From positions 17,180,181 through 17,244,180 of the forward strand of contig OX421500.1 of the NCBI GenBank assembly GCA_949126835.1: a stretch of DNA of 64,000 bases, in the 5' to 3' direction. Made by a program: the position numbers and the translations under genes. This document shows positions 12,114 to 24,036 of this stretch, one piece after another (the stretch's first letter is position 1; the number at the start of each line of letters is the position of its first letter). The notes beneath the pieces are model-generated. The model was not told where the DNA came from, did no database searches, and saw only the letters and a program-made list of their open reading frames with translations. The stretch is from Anisus vortex. Its lineage: Eukaryota > Mollusca > Gastropoda > Planorbidae.

Positions 12114-12318
12114 ACAGCTTCGCCAGAGTCATAGCTTAGACACCGTCAGGAGCGACTGAAGACTCACCTATTTTGTTAGCAGTATATGCGTATACATTTT
12201 TACATTTTTGTCTGTTATTCGTTGGCTGTATTATGTAACTGTCGTTTCAGCGCATATAACTGCTATCAACGGGATATGCGCCATATAAACACCATTATTA
12301 TTATTATTATTATTATAC
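12114..12318 (+). mobile_element. 3' end of the split CR1/L2-type LINE
   Basis: This continues the LINE broken by the MITE: a short coding remnant (RQSHSLDTVRS-like), a 3' UTR, then GCGCCATATAAAC and an ATT-repeat tail, the typical 3' end of CR1/L2 LINEs. The tail ends near 12315. Confidence 0.7.
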
Positions 12319-12349
12319 TTACAATTATTGGATTTATTATCTCAAATAA

Positions 12350-12597
12350 ATATCTTCCTGATTGAACCATTCACCCTGAGGTTTATGTTGTCAAGTTACT
12401 GTTTTATTATTTAAAATACCATATTATTTGTATTTACAACTACAACGTCAAGGAAAGGAACTGTCAGACGGCAAATCCTGAGTTGTAAGTGTATTACTGA
12501 AGTATAAATAATGTTAACTAAAATCTAGCCTAGGACGAACGAGTATTAACAACACCTTTTACGCTACTCAGACCACTAGGGGATTGTGGTCGTAACA
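12350..12597 (+). mobile_element. 5'-truncated copy of solo-LTR family X
   Basis: This matches the last third of the LTR family seen at 16039-16747, 37889-38597 and 53550-54260 (TTACT...AACGTCAAGGAAAGGAACTGT...GGGGATTGTGG.CGTAACA). It ends at GTAACA (12597) like the others; the left part is missing or diverged. Confidence 0.65.
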
Positions 12598-13061
12598 ATA
12601 TCAAAGTTAAACGGACTAGTTACTTTAAGAAACTGGGTAGTTTATAAAACGTAAAACAAAATTCATAAACGTTTTTTAGTAATACAATATTTATATGAAT
12701 TTTAATATCTTTACGGTTTAATAATTGTATGTTATAATTTGGTAGAATTTTTTCTTTAAAGGCAAAAAAGTAACATTTTCAAAATTTGTAGGCAAATATA
12801 ACGGGTTAATTATCTCCCTTTAATTGGATTAATGTTTGCTATAATTATTTTTATAGTTATAGTGATGCCAAACTAGTTTTTTATTTTTTGTAATATAGCT
12901 AATATAATTTATTTCATGTAATTTTTGTCTCTTGGTTTCAAACGCATCATTATGATATTTATTTCAAGATGGAATTGGAAATATACAATTATTGTACGTA
13001 AATTGTTAAGTTGTAAATAAACATTCACATTTTTAAAAATTCAATTTACGAAGTTTATTTT

Positions 13062-13606
13062 TGGTAACTCTTTAACTGCGTTAGCCCACGAGATTTGGGA
13101 TGCTATAGGAACGATTTTCAAATATGTTAAATTTACACGAATCAAGTCATGAAATGTCTTGCAAATGATATTTAGGCTTACAAAAAATAAAAAATATATT
13201 TTTAGACGCAATTTTAAAGTTGTTTTTTTTAAATTAATTTAACATAAACAATGTCATTTTGACATTTTTGTCTTGTGACTTCACAGGAAAAGAGTTACCA
13301 TCCCTAACCTATAAAACTAACCGATAATAACCATGCGCAATTAAAATGAATGAAATTTTAATAGCGCTTGGTTAGCATTGGTTAGTTTTAATAGGTTAGG
13401 GATGGAAACCACTTGACGACAATAACCGAAAAAACGTTGTTTTGTGCTTAATTAATAGTAAAAAATCGCGAATAAAAATATTTTTTTCTAAGTCGAAATA
13501 TCGTTTTGCGAGACATTAAATGACTTGATTTGTCCAAATTTGGCTTGGATCTTTAAAAATATTTCACAGAGAACCAAAAAAGCTAACGCAGGTAAAGAAT
13601 TACCAC
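13062..13606. mobile_element. Foldback (long inverted repeat) element
   Basis: The two halves are imperfect reverse complements. The outer ends are GGTAACTCTTTAACTGCG and its complement near 13581-13606 (GCTAACGCAGGTAAAGAATT). Middle blocks (AATCAAGTCATGAAATGTCT / ACATTAAATGACTTGATT) and the inner palindrome (CCATCCCTAACCTAT ... GGTTAGGGATGG, 13301-13407) also pair. No coding sequence. No clear target duplication. Confidence 0.65.
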
Positions 13607-14580
13607 TATCTTAATCGGCTTAAAATAAGGACACTAATTTTATGGTAAGATCAGTCCATGTTCAATGCCAATCCATTTAAGTGGTCTACGCTGTTACGTC
13701 TCGCTGTCTAGGGTGGGCTGTTTATCTAACTGTGTTCTTGGTACCCTCGAAAACAAAAGTAGTATTTAAACACAGCCTAACATACTTTCATTAACCGTCT
13801 ACTAAACTACACACCTTATAGTCAGACCAATACCCTCGTGATCACTTATGCCAACCAGGCAAGTGTCACCCAGGGTTTACCAAAACAATGTGATCACCAG
13901 TTTACAAAGTGGAGGTAATCACAACAGAAAAACAAGGGAGTTAATCAATTATAACCTCATACATCAGAAGATGTAAGTTCGCTATTTCATTAAAAACATC
14001 GGTCTCAAATGTCAGTTCTTCTCATTCTATACCTGCAAAGATTAGTTTGTTTGTTTTTTCAATCAAGAAACGAATCCATCCAAGAATTTACCTCGTCTAA
14101 GAAAACGAAAACTGTATGCAACAGCAGAACTCTATATTCCTTATCACTTTCTTGTATAAGTGAATTGAAATAAATAAAGGGTAGGCCTATTGCGTCCGAT
14201 AATTAGATCTTTGCCAACGCGATTTGCATGTTGTTTGCTATAGAGAAGCTATTAATTACGCTGACGGACGTTATTTAAACTTGCATTACAAATCTTCTTC
14301 TTGGAATTTACTCGTCTGCCATTGATCGCCGCTCTCCATTATAAGTTTGGCACGCGTGACTAAGGCTGCTGACCCCTACCTTAATACGTTTCTTGGTTAC
14401 AAAAACAATAGAAACTTTTCTTGAAACGTTTTACTAAATTATTAGTGACCATTTTTATAAACATTTTCGGGTTGAATGTTCTAAAGAGATAATATTCTGA
14501 AATATAAACTATGATCATTATATTTCCTTTAAACTATTAGAACATTTAAAAAAGCATGTAAAGTTTCATAGTCATATGTA
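13607..14580. other. No gene or repeat recognised
   Basis: AT-rich spacer DNA inside the transposon-rich interval between the two duplication arms. No exon-like open segment with splice borders and no family match was seen. Confidence 0.35.
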
Positions 14581-14699
14581 TCGTGAAGTTAAATTTCACT
14601 TTGTTAATATCGTGTAAGATAATCGGTATTTCTACGGAAATTAAAAACATTGATTATAGTAATATACTGATAATTATAACAATTTCTTTAATTAAAATA

Positions 14700-15215
14700 T
14701 GTATCTATAATAATAGCATGAAAAACAGGAATATCAGAATATGTACCAAAATGCGCATACTGAAGGGGTATGTTTGGTCTATTCTTCTATATGGATGTGA
14801 ATGTTTGACTATTGATAATGAAACAAGGAAAAGATTGGAGGCAGTAGAAATGTGGTTTCTAAGAAGGATGATGAGAATATCATGGACTGAAAAGAAATCT
14901 AATGCAGAGGTGTTGAAAACAGCATGTACCTCAAGAGAACTCATTAACACCATTAGGAATAGACAGATGAAATTTCTAGGACACATCTATAGGAAAAATG
15001 GTATAGAAAGACTGGCTTTGTGTGGGAAAATATCTGGTAAGAGAGACAGAGGAAGACAAAGGCTAACATATGTAGAAAGCCTGAACGAATGGGCCACGAA
15101 CAACAACATAAGTAATAATAACTTTCTGCAAAAAGCTAACAACAGGAAAGAATGAAGAGTTATGACCGCCGATGTCTGTTCCAGACCTGGCCCAAAAAGA
15201 AGAAAGAAGATCTAT
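14700..15215 (+). pseudogene. RTE-type LINE, C-terminal part
   Basis: The open frame through 15155 carries the usual tail of an endonuclease/reverse-transcriptase LINE: LLYGCECLTI, RRMMRISWTEKKSNAEVL, IRNRQMKFLGHI, RDRGRQRLTYVESL. A TGA then stands where the family has Trp, and the frame continues past it with RVMTADVCSRPG. Only this 3' part is present (5' truncated), as usual for LINE insertions. It lacks the polymerase motifs, so it is inactive. Confidence 0.75.
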
Positions 15216-15224
15216 AATTTTATT

Positions 15225-15908
15225 TATACACAAGCTACATGGCACGGCGTTGCCCGGGTGAAAAAAAAAGGACTGTCTGGGGTGCAGATAACAAATTTAT
15301 AAACTACACTTACTGAATACAAAGATTCTTTTTTTTCCGTCAGCCATTAGGCTGTGGAACACCCTGGATCAGGCCTCCATCACTGCCCCTACAGTTCAGG
15401 CTTTTAAATCGTCACTGAAGGGCTGGTCTAAAAACCTAAAGTGACACTCTGTCATCTGTTTATAATTGTTGTTTGTGATGTTTTTTATTTTATGTGTATT
15501 TAAATTGTGGACTCTTTCCTCGGCTCTAGCGGGGTATCCACAGTAATATGAAGAAGAAGAAGAAGAAGGAAAGTAAATAAATATTGTAATAGGGTAAAAA
15601 AAAATAGTCAAATATTTTTATTAACAAAATCTATATTGCCTATAGATTTACAATGTCTTTTGTTTTTAAAAGTTTGAAAATATTAATTGTCGAAAAAAAA
15701 AGAATAGTCTTACTGGAGAATCGAACCCTGGTCGCCCGTTTAGTAGTCCACTACGTTTACCACTGAGCTATCGAAGACACATGTCCGATGTGAAAAATTA
15801 TTAGACGGTATATTGGGCTGGGCCTAGATAGGTCAGTGACACACGTGTTTTCAAATTGACCAATGGGGATCCTCGCGGGGCTTAACACTGTTATTTTATA
15901 TATATAGA
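15225..15908 (-). mobile_element. tRNA-promoter-bearing repeat, interrupted
   Basis: Read on the minus strand it starts TATATATATAAAATAACAG, then carries a tRNA-like pair of boxes at about 15782-15712 (ATAGCTCAGTGGTAAACG and CAGGGTTCGATTCT), and ends near ACCCGGGCAACGCCG and TAGCTTGTGTATAA. The same layout (TA-rich start, A/B boxes, GGGCAA..CGCCG end, GCTTGT) occurs at 45410-46915. A LINE 3' end (15290-15575) sits inside it. The tRNA-like part does not fold into a proper tRNA (no T33 in the loop). SINE-like or Helitron-like class is undecided. Confidence 0.5.
15290..15575 (+). pseudogene. LINE 3' end with GAA-repeat tail
   Basis: A short coding remnant reads RLWNTLDQASITAPTVQAFK, the conserved end of many LINE polymerases, then a stop, a 3' UTR and a GAAGAA run. 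Probably a 5'-truncated CR1- or RTE-like insertion. Confidence 0.55.
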
Positions 15909-16038
15909 TATGCCTTAGCCAACTTAAATATGTAACGGATAATTACTCCTAAAAAAAAAACACTAGATTATCTGTTTATCTAGAATACTAAGGAATCTAA
16001 ATCGAATGACCTTCATTATACTTTACTTTATATGATAC

Positions 16039-16747
16039 TGTTACGTCCACAACCCGTTTGTGGCCAGAGCAGTGTAGATATTGTTGATAATTCTCGTTGG
16101 TCCTAGGATAGACTTAGTTATTATTATTTATGTTTCAGTATTACACGAACTCTTCTTATGGTCCTGGGCACAAACTCAGGATTTGCGTTCTAACAGTTCC
16201 TTTCCTTGACGTTAGAGTAGTAAATAAATTATATTATAGTATTGTAAACAACACAATAGAATAGTAACTTGACGAGGAAGCTTCAGTGTAAATGTTGTTG
16301 ATAATTTAATTCAGGTGATATGTTCCAATATATACAATATTATGAAGATTATGTACAGTTAGAATAAAATAGTGCAAACACAAGCGTCTTCAAAATAAAT
16401 TATCTCGAAACTCACTGCCTTTCAGACAAACAAATCATTAATTACTATTAAAGTGGTGCAAGGGACAGACCTATTACTAGGAGGGTTGAAAATAATGGTA
16501 TCACTACAAAACTCATTATAAAAATGATAGGAATTTCCCTATGCAGAAAAATAAACCATTCCCAGCCACTCCGAGAATTTGAGGTCAACACCGAATCCCA
16601 ACATTACCTAGAATCTCTTGCCTTCGTACTAAAAGTGAAGCAATTGGAAAGACTAAGTTCCGCCCACAAATCGTGTAGGGAGACAAAGAGGGGGGGAGGG
16701 GGGAATAAACATTGTGTTTCAACACTTGGAAAGCAATATACATGACA
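16039..16747 (-). mobile_element. Solo LTR, family X
   Basis: On the plus strand it starts TGTTACGTCCACAACCC and ends CATACATGACA, so in element orientation it runs TGTCATGT...GTAACA. It matches 37889-38597 and 53550-54260 along its length. It is 709 bp with no internal region. Flanks (gatac / actta) show no target duplication, so ends may be altered. The open frame at 16524-16745 is LTR sequence and not a gene. Confidence 0.75.
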
Positions 16748-17279
16748 ACTTACACTACACAAATGTTCACACTCATAAACTACACTTTTCTAAAAGAACG
16801 GTTTTCGGTACACACAAAAACGCCTAATTCTTTGTTATTAATGTTAAAATATAGTTCATTTAACTAAATATTAAGAAAGATGGACCTCATGCTTTGATAT
16901 TTATTCTGTTATTTGATAACTTGAAACACTTAGTTTCGGAATTTCCGAACGCATTCTGTCCTCTAGTAAGCGTGTTTAGAAATTCGCTATGATTTTCTCA
17001 ATGGAAAAAAGATTAATATGGGAAGTTGTAAACATTTGAATTGAATTGTTGTATTTCCGTCCCATCAACATCGAAGGTTATTTAAAACCGTTTTGTTAAC
17101 TTTGTTGTTATCATTTTCATTTATCCATTTTATTGTTCTTATATCTGTAAATTATGTAGTACAGTTGGATGTATTTAATAAATTTTAGTACATATGTGTG
17201 TTTAACTTTGCTGAAAAGTTCATGAAGAGTTCTACAATAATAGTATGTACGTCGAATTTCACATGTACTGCATCCCAAA

Positions 17280-17935
17280 AAGATGTTAGAAACGATTAAT
17301 GTAACAGTCTCTCTGAGCTGGTTGAATTCCTGGGGTATTAAGGGGAGCAGGCCTGTTTAAGAGTTCTTTGAAATATTCTTTCCATCTCTTTTCCTGCTTT
17401 TCTGCATTTGTTAGCTTATTACCTTATTTGTCTTTGATAGGTTTATATTGTTGCTGGAATTTGCCTGATAATTTTTTGTGTTATAATGTACAACTCCTTT
17501 ATGTTTCCTTTAGGTACTGTTGTGTCTGCCTCCGCTGTTAAGTTGTTGATGAAATCTTTTTTATAATTTTTTTATAATTTTTTTTTTAACTTTCCTATTG
17601 GCTTCTGTATATTTCTCTTGAGCATATTTTGTTCAAGGCCCTGGTTCGGCTGTTCATTTAAACAGCTTTCCCTTTTCTTTCCGTTGCTAATTTTTGTTTG
17701 AGAGTGTTGTCTGAAAGCCATGGTTTATTGGGGTGTTCTTTTTTTATTCCTAGCACTTGCTTGCATGTTGTGTTCCATGCTTCCTTTATTGATTCTGTCA
17801 AATAGTGAATTTGGTTCACTATTTTACTTGTGGCAATTGTTGCTCCCCCCTCCCAAACTTTACACTGGTGGACCTTTCCCCATCCCCTGTCTTGCCATAT
17901 TTCGCACTCCCCGTCTCCCAATTAACAGTGCTCCA
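17280..17935 (-). pseudogene. RTE-type LINE, linker between endonuclease and RT
   Basis: Minus-strand fragments read SIKEAWNTTCKQVLGIKK and KPWLSDNTLKQKL, followed downstream, with stops and T-run indels, by segments like IKELYIITQKI and KEMERIFQRTL. This is the usual linker region of RTE-type LINEs. It belongs with the endonuclease part at 18850-20090 of the same strand, split from it by an insertion (17940-18850). Confidence 0.65.
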
Positions 17936-17939
17936 ACAC

Positions 17940-18850
17940 GGAGTCAAGGTGAATAGTGTTCATTGTGGGTATGGGGCTACTCTCCTTTTCGGTGTACAAT
18001 TTAGTGTGTGACTGAAAAGGGAGGAGGTCAATACCTGGACGTTTTAGTATGAGCGGAGTGCAAATGTGGTAAGGTTTAGTAGTTAAGAATGATGTACCAC
18101 TTCTATAATTGTATTTGATTGTCCTGTATTAATAGTATTTTCACGTATTATCTTGTGCGTTTTATGTATAATAATTCTAGACCTTATTCTAGGTGAATTC
18201 CTTGTATAGATTTAATATTCGACTTCAAATGTATTTCCAAGCTTTGCAGTCTCTTGTTCAAATCAATTGTTAATTATTATTTTTCACATTCCTCGACGAA
18301 ATGTTAAGTATGTTGTTGTTGATGCCTAGTGCCTAGTTTCGACGTGGTCGAGTGAATTGGACATTGATATATGTTATGTGTGACGACCGGAGATCACCTG
18401 GATCGGACATTGATGAGTGTTATATGTGTTGATAGGAGATCACCTGGATCGGACATTGATGAGTGTTAAATGTGTTGACAGGAGATCACCTGGATCGGAC
18501 TTTGATGAGTGTTAAGTGTGCTGACTAGAGCTCCCCAGGAACCGGACCTTGATAGTGTGTTAACGAAGGAGGGGAGAATTTTGTTCTTGTGATGATGCAA
18601 TGTTATAACTGTTATATGTCGTGTTAAATACTGACTTCAATTATATTTCTTTATTTCTGAATTATATGCAAAGAAATAAGATATATAATATTTTAACCAC
18701 CTGATTTTAAAATCTTTATATACTTATATTTATATACTATTTTAACCAACACCTAATAGGAATTATTCTTCATGTTTTGAACATGTTCATTATTATAAGC
18801 TCATTACATGTTGTGTCCGACCTGGCGCATGTTAGGTTGTGACAAATTCC
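17940..18850. mobile_element. Unclassified insertion with 46-bp tandem repeats
   Basis: This segment separates two parts of one LINE coding sequence, so it arrived as an insertion. It holds a 46-bp tandem repeat at about 18354-18562 (unit begins GGAGATCACCTGGATCGGAC; starts at 18389, 18435, 18481, then a decayed fourth). A TGTGGG...TTGTGACA frame (17964-18844) could be a solo LTR, but no target duplication is clear. Confidence 0.45.
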
Positions 18851-20090
18851 CATTGTGTGTCTATGGCATTTCATTCCAGGTCTTATATGGCCTTAAATCT
18901 ATTTCTCAGTTCAATTCTAAATTCATTGTTTATGTTCGTTTCCTTTAAAAATGTGACATTGTATTGAGTACTGCAGCTTGGGCAATCTCTCTGTCTAGTC
19001 GTAGCCTAATTTGGCCCACTAATCAGTGATGGTCAGAAGCTACGTTAGCACTTCTGTAAACTCTTACTTTTTACAATGAGCGTCTGAATTTCTTTTTGAT
19101 GCAAATATGGTCGATTTGGTTGTGGGCAGTGCTTTTTTTGTGACGGTAAGCCGTACCGGTGCGCGCGTACCGGATCCTTTTTCAATGTGGGGAAAAATTA
19201 TTACGTTTCTTGTATTTGAACGTTTATTATTAATTTATTATATTATTAATTTGTTAAAATTGAATAATTTAAAAATTACGCGCAATTAGAATTAAGATAT
19301 AAAATGCGAGACTGCTTTAAAAGTTAGGCAATCCATCACTGAGTACCGGCTTCTATTTAAAAAAAAAAGCACTGGTTGTGGGTATGATGATCTGGTGACA
19401 TCCATGTGACCTTATGAATATATTTGTTCTGAAATATGCTGCCTCATATTACTAATGAATTATCTGCACTAAAATTAATAAACAACTCTCCATTCTCGTT
19501 TTTTATTCCTAAGCCATGTCTCCCCATTATCTCCTCGTATCTTTGGTTATCATAGCCTATTTTTGCATTAAAGTCTCCCATCACTGTAAGTCTTTATCTT
19601 TAAATCTATTTAGAACTGTCTGTAGTTTACTATAGAAAATCTTCTTTATTTCATCCTCTTCTTCATTTGTTGGAGCGTAGCACTGTACAACATTGAGATT
19701 GATCCCCTTCTTGAAAGTCATGAACAATGTTTTAACCGAGACCCTTCCAGTTGCCACTCTGTAAGGAACTGATTAGCATGTGGTGATAGCATTATGTCTA
19801 CTCCCTCTGTGTGTTGAGCGTTCTCATCATCGTGGCCTGAGTAAAGAATTGTTTCACCTGTGTTGATATTTTTGCTTTTCCTGATAGTATCCATCTCGTT
19901 TCAATCACTCCTAGTATATTTATATTGTATTTTTTCATTTCTGATGCTACTAGGTGGGCCTTCCTCATCTCATACACTGTTCTCACATTCCGGTTGCCAA
20001 CCTGGGTATTTTTCCATAGAGAGAAGGAGGTAATCTGCCTATCAGCTCCCTTTCGGGTTTGGCTGACCTGCCTCATAACTCTTATGGTTT
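18850..20090 (-). pseudogene. RTE-type LINE, AP endonuclease domain
   Basis: Minus-strand translation gives the start of an apurinic-type endonuclease: VGNRNVRTVYEMRKAHLVAS, INILGVIETRW. Further down are the APTNEEE / VMGDFNAKIGYD-like region, broken by frame changes (19500-19800), and QNQIDHICIKK with ASDHH (about 19110-19020). In LINEs this nicks target DNA. Stops, frame changes and a MITE insertion (19127-19374) make it dead. It abuts the 3' end of a SINE at 20097. Confidence 0.7.
19127..19374. mobile_element. hAT-like MITE, 8-bp target duplication
   Basis: A 248-bp insert with ends CAGTGCTTTTTTT and AAAAAAAGCACTG. The flanking 8-mer GTTGTGGG is present on both sides (19119-19126, 19375-19382). 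TACCGG motifs lie near both ends. It interrupts the LINE endonuclease frame at the QIDHIC region, giving a clear before/after structure. An open frame through it is fortuitous. Confidence 0.88.
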
Positions 20091-20096
20091 GATTTC

Positions 20097-20314
20097 CCAC
20101 AATGTCTGTACCGGAAAAAGGGCACAACCCAATAAAACCTAACATATATCTTATAAGTTTACAGATGTTCCTACTAGATAAAAGATTATTACGTCCATTA
20201 GGCCTAAAACTCCTACATGACGACAGGGATCCGTCGGTGGCAGGAATAGAACCCGCGACCTGTCCTTTGGTTTTTGGTTGACAGTCCGGTGAACTAACCG
20301 CTGGACCATCCGGC
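20097..20314 (-). repeat. tRNA-derived SINE
   Basis: On the minus strand it begins GCCGGATGGTCCAGCGGTTA (tRNA A-box region), has GGTCGCGGGTTCTATTCC (B box) about 60 bases on, then a body ending TTGTGCCC...CATTGTGGG. Related copies: 4723-4797, 9757-9796 (tail), 46955-47100. The distance between the boxes is longer than in a tRNA. Confidence 0.72.
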
Positions 20315-23184
20315 TTCATATATACATTAACAACAATCACTTTTGAATCCGTACACATCGTAAAGTTAGATTTTTTTTAATTTCAAACTGCACACACGTT
20401 TAAATAAATAGCAAGATGTATTTTATCCCTTCTAACTCTAATAACTGTCTTCTATCTATTTAACACTAACTAATGATTATGTTCGCAGTAAGATTTACAC
20501 CTTACTATATTTCTTGTTTTAAATAAAAATCCAATTACCTTATATCATTTCTACTATAAGTTATTAAAATTAACAAATGTCTTCTATCACACACTTTAAA
20601 ATTACCTAATGAATATGTTTATTTTTTTATTTTGTACTGCTGTAAAACCTATGTATTATTTCATTTATCTTCCTGCACCCCTAATAATGGGACGCAATTC
20701 TGTAAACATTAGAGACAATATTTCTCCTGTCTTCTATCCCTCTCTTCATGGCTGATGTATGTCAATTATTAACAAGGTTTGTTATAATAAACCCCATCAT
20801 ATACTATATAAACATATAAAAATACATAAGTCATTGCATTAGTACAAAACTTTCATGAGTAAACTTAATTGAAAAAAAAAAAAGATTAGGCGCTTGTATT
20901 GTAACATCGTAAGCATGATAAACAAATATACATACATTTAAAAGTACAGCATTACCCGACCGAAATATGCTTAATTGTGTTGTTGTTATTATTCAAGGTT
21001 AAAAATATTGTTAGTGTAGTCATTAAACAGGTATACCTGTACATTATATTATAAATATACATTAATAAACACTTTAGATTTTGTAAGAGTTTTAGTTATT
21101 TTGGCATTAGTCTAACCTTCTAAATCAGTGTTTCTTTATTTCATCTTTTGACTAATGGTGGTCTTCTTGTTTGTACTTTATCTTACAGCTGTTTTCTTAT
21201 TAGAAAAAAATATTTAGTTTCGGAAACAACTGTTTTTAAATTGAGTTTGTTTAATATTTACATTAACATTATAATATGACATTTTGAGAGAAAACGCCAG
21301 AAAATTTCAATTTGCAAAATGGTATTTATTAAGAAAAAGTGCAATTTAATTAACAATATAATAATAATTAGTACACAGAAGAATATCTAAATATAAATAA
21401 TTTGAGGCAACCTTATTGCCAGTCAGAAAAAAGGTAGATATATATATATTTTGACAGATTAAAGAATCGAAATATACAAAGACATAATGTTAAAGTATAA
21501 GAATGGCTATTTTGGTTAAGGTACGTCAAAAAACTGTCTATTTGAATTAGTTTTTAATATTAGAAATTAATGATTTGTTTACCAAATGAGAATGTTCACT
21601 TATTTTTTGTTTTTATAGATGTATATATTATTATAATTTTTACCTAAGTATACACATTTATTCCTAGGCTATAAAGGTCAATAATAATTGCTTTAAAATT
21701 GATAATTTATGAATAACACTTGTTTAATTGTATAATAAATAAAAAGGAAAATATAAGTATATTTTATATTGAAATGTGAATTTCAGATATATAGATTACC
21801 AATGATAACGAACATAATTATCACATTTAGCAATTGATTGCCGCAACACATCTACTATTATTGCTACAATTATCGCGGAAATTAATTACACCTAGTTCAG
21901 AAACATTGCATGTGATTTGTTCTACCTCAGAAGGATAATATTTTATCTATATTTGGTAATAAACTATATCATTTAAAATATGTAATTAATAATGTGAATA
22001 TTAATATGCTTTAATCCAATATTATTAAAAATCGCAATGATTAAGCTTATATCTAAATCCGTGAGAGCTTTACCATTGATTATTGAGAGTGTTTAGATAT
22101 TAACAATAAACCAGTAGTGTTTTCTGTGTGTTTTTTTTTTTTTTTTTTAGTTAGCGTGATGCAATTTTAATTTATGATATTGTAATAGTTACTTAACAGT
22201 ATTTGAAAAGACTAAAGAATTATGAAGAAACAATGTGCAGTATTTTGGAGAAATTGTGTGTGCTGGTAGTTTAGTTTGAGAAAATGTTTTTCACATTTTT
22301 TTTGGAAATTGCTAATAAATAATATTAAAATTTGTGTAGTAGTTAAAAAAAACACAACCATTTTAAGTTGCATTTCGGACTTAATGAGAAAGAAAATAAT
22401 TACTGCACAAACATATAAATATAATTTAAAAAAACTATTATGCTTCAGTATAAAGAAACGTGCTGCGTGTTAAGTAAAAAGTAAACAACTTTGAAACCAG
22501 CTCAGTTAAGAACAAAATATATTTCTGAATAGTAAAGAGAATATATATATATAAGGTCTTAATACTTAACCATCACTAATTTTTTAACAACATAATAAGC
22601 GTCTGTCTTTTACGTTGAAAATATATAAGTGCAACATGAAATACAAAAATAGATATGACAAATTACAATTGTATTTTTTAAGGTATAATGAGACAACATT
22701 TTAGCAGTAAAAAATGAATGTTAAATATATAAGAACATAAATATTAAAAATAAATGTATCACATTTCATCATAGTGATAATTTGATCTGTAATTGGAAAT
22801 GTAGAATAAATTAATAAAAAATATATATATAAATTATTTCTTAAGCATTGCATCTAAGACTATTTATGAAAATTTAATAGACACACAATGAAATTAAATA
22901 CATAAATATTAAAACAAACCGTATAGTTTCAACACTTTTTATTATTTTAAATAAATTTAGTTGATATAGTTAAACTTTGCCTTATATTTTAGATAATTTT
23001 TAATTTTTCAATGTAGTGTATTTAGATTATTTTATTATTGGTCTGAAGTCTGAACCGATGGTAATTCTTTAGTTTACATATTGCGAAGAAAGCTTTAGTT
23101 AATTATTGTTATTACGCACATTCAACAAATAAGAAATATAAATTTATAAAATATCATCAAATGTTAAATTCGACGTAAAATCTA

Positions 23185-23345
23185 GACATTTCATCATGTT
23201 ACTATTATACTTTTCATCATTTTAATATTAGACTGATCATCAGTCTACTATTCGACTTTTTATCATTTTACTATTAGACATTTCATCAGGTCTCTTTTAG
23301 ACTTTTCATCATGCTACTACTACTACATGTCCATCATGTAACTAA
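23185..23345 (-). repeat. Reduced minisatellite of arm B
   Basis: About seven irregular units of TTTCATCATGTTACTATTAG type, the reverse complement of the copy A minisatellite unit. Spacing is uneven, unlike the near-perfect 23-bp spacing at 5262-6345. Confidence 0.7.
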
Positions 23346-23813
23346 GTCTTAGTACAGTCAGTTTATTCGGTTGAGGCAGACTCTAACTTGTTCTCGTTTG
23401 GTAGCCTTGAAGTAACCTCCAGGAATATAGTGGTGGCCATATGTAATAAGAAGGAAACGTTTAATACATTTTGTTTTCAAATATTGTTTGTAGCTTAAAC
23501 TAAATACAAAAACGTTCATCGGATATCCCACGAAATGGTATAACTGATATTGTAAATATTGGTCGATTTAAGGCTCAAAACTCGACTTAATATTTGTTCT
23601 CAAAATAAGCCATAAAAATATAATGCCGATTAAGAACTTGGCAGAAACTAAAAGTTCTAAAAATTCTGACATTCATCTTTAAAATGCTACACATCTATCC
23701 AAATGTGATGATAATAAAACAAATTGGTTATATAGCCTGCACATATACAATTTCGATTTGCTATTAACATACATTATGATATGTTTCTCTCAAAATTATA
23801 TATAGAAAATGTG

Positions 23814-23859
<46 letters not shown>

Positions 23860-23907
23860 AAGAGATAGTTACTAATTTTATTTACGATTTACGCCTTCTG
23901 TGTTTAT

Positions 23908-24036
23908 TTAAGTTTTTCTGACGCACAAGGCCTGCACTAGTTCCACTAAAAAGTGAAGTATTTCTACCACGCTGAGAACTGAGAGTCCAATCCATAATCC
24001 AATGCATCCACCAATGTTAGACAGAAACGTTGTCAA
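23908..24036 (-). CDS. DEG/ENaC copy B, terminal exon (TM2 and stop)
   Basis: The acceptor ATGATTTTAG| starts the exon in phase 0. It begins LTTFLSNIGGCIGLWIGLSV, then VVEILHFLVELV; 42 residues and TAA at 23910-23908. The pore segment is identical to copy A from residue 3 to 22. Seven residues differ elsewhere, mostly conservative (L/V, V/I, A/V). The stop comes about ten codons earlier than in copy A through AAA to TAA; the following bases still match copy A's codons. Confidence 0.87.
   Translation of the reverse strand: MTTFLSNIGGCIGLWIGLSVLSVVEILHFLVELVQALCVRKT

Noticed and set aside
15709..15785. Possible tRNA gene on the minus strand
   Set aside because: A and B boxes are present but the stem-loops do not close properly and the anticodon loop lacks the usual T before the anticodon; better read as a SINE-like head.
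16524..16745. Open frame of 73 codons
   Set aside because: It is part of the family X LTR; other copies do not keep the frame.
19798..20358. A 186-codon minus-strand frame that looks like one gene
   Set aside because: It fuses a SINE with the start of a LINE endonuclease; the joint frame is accidental.
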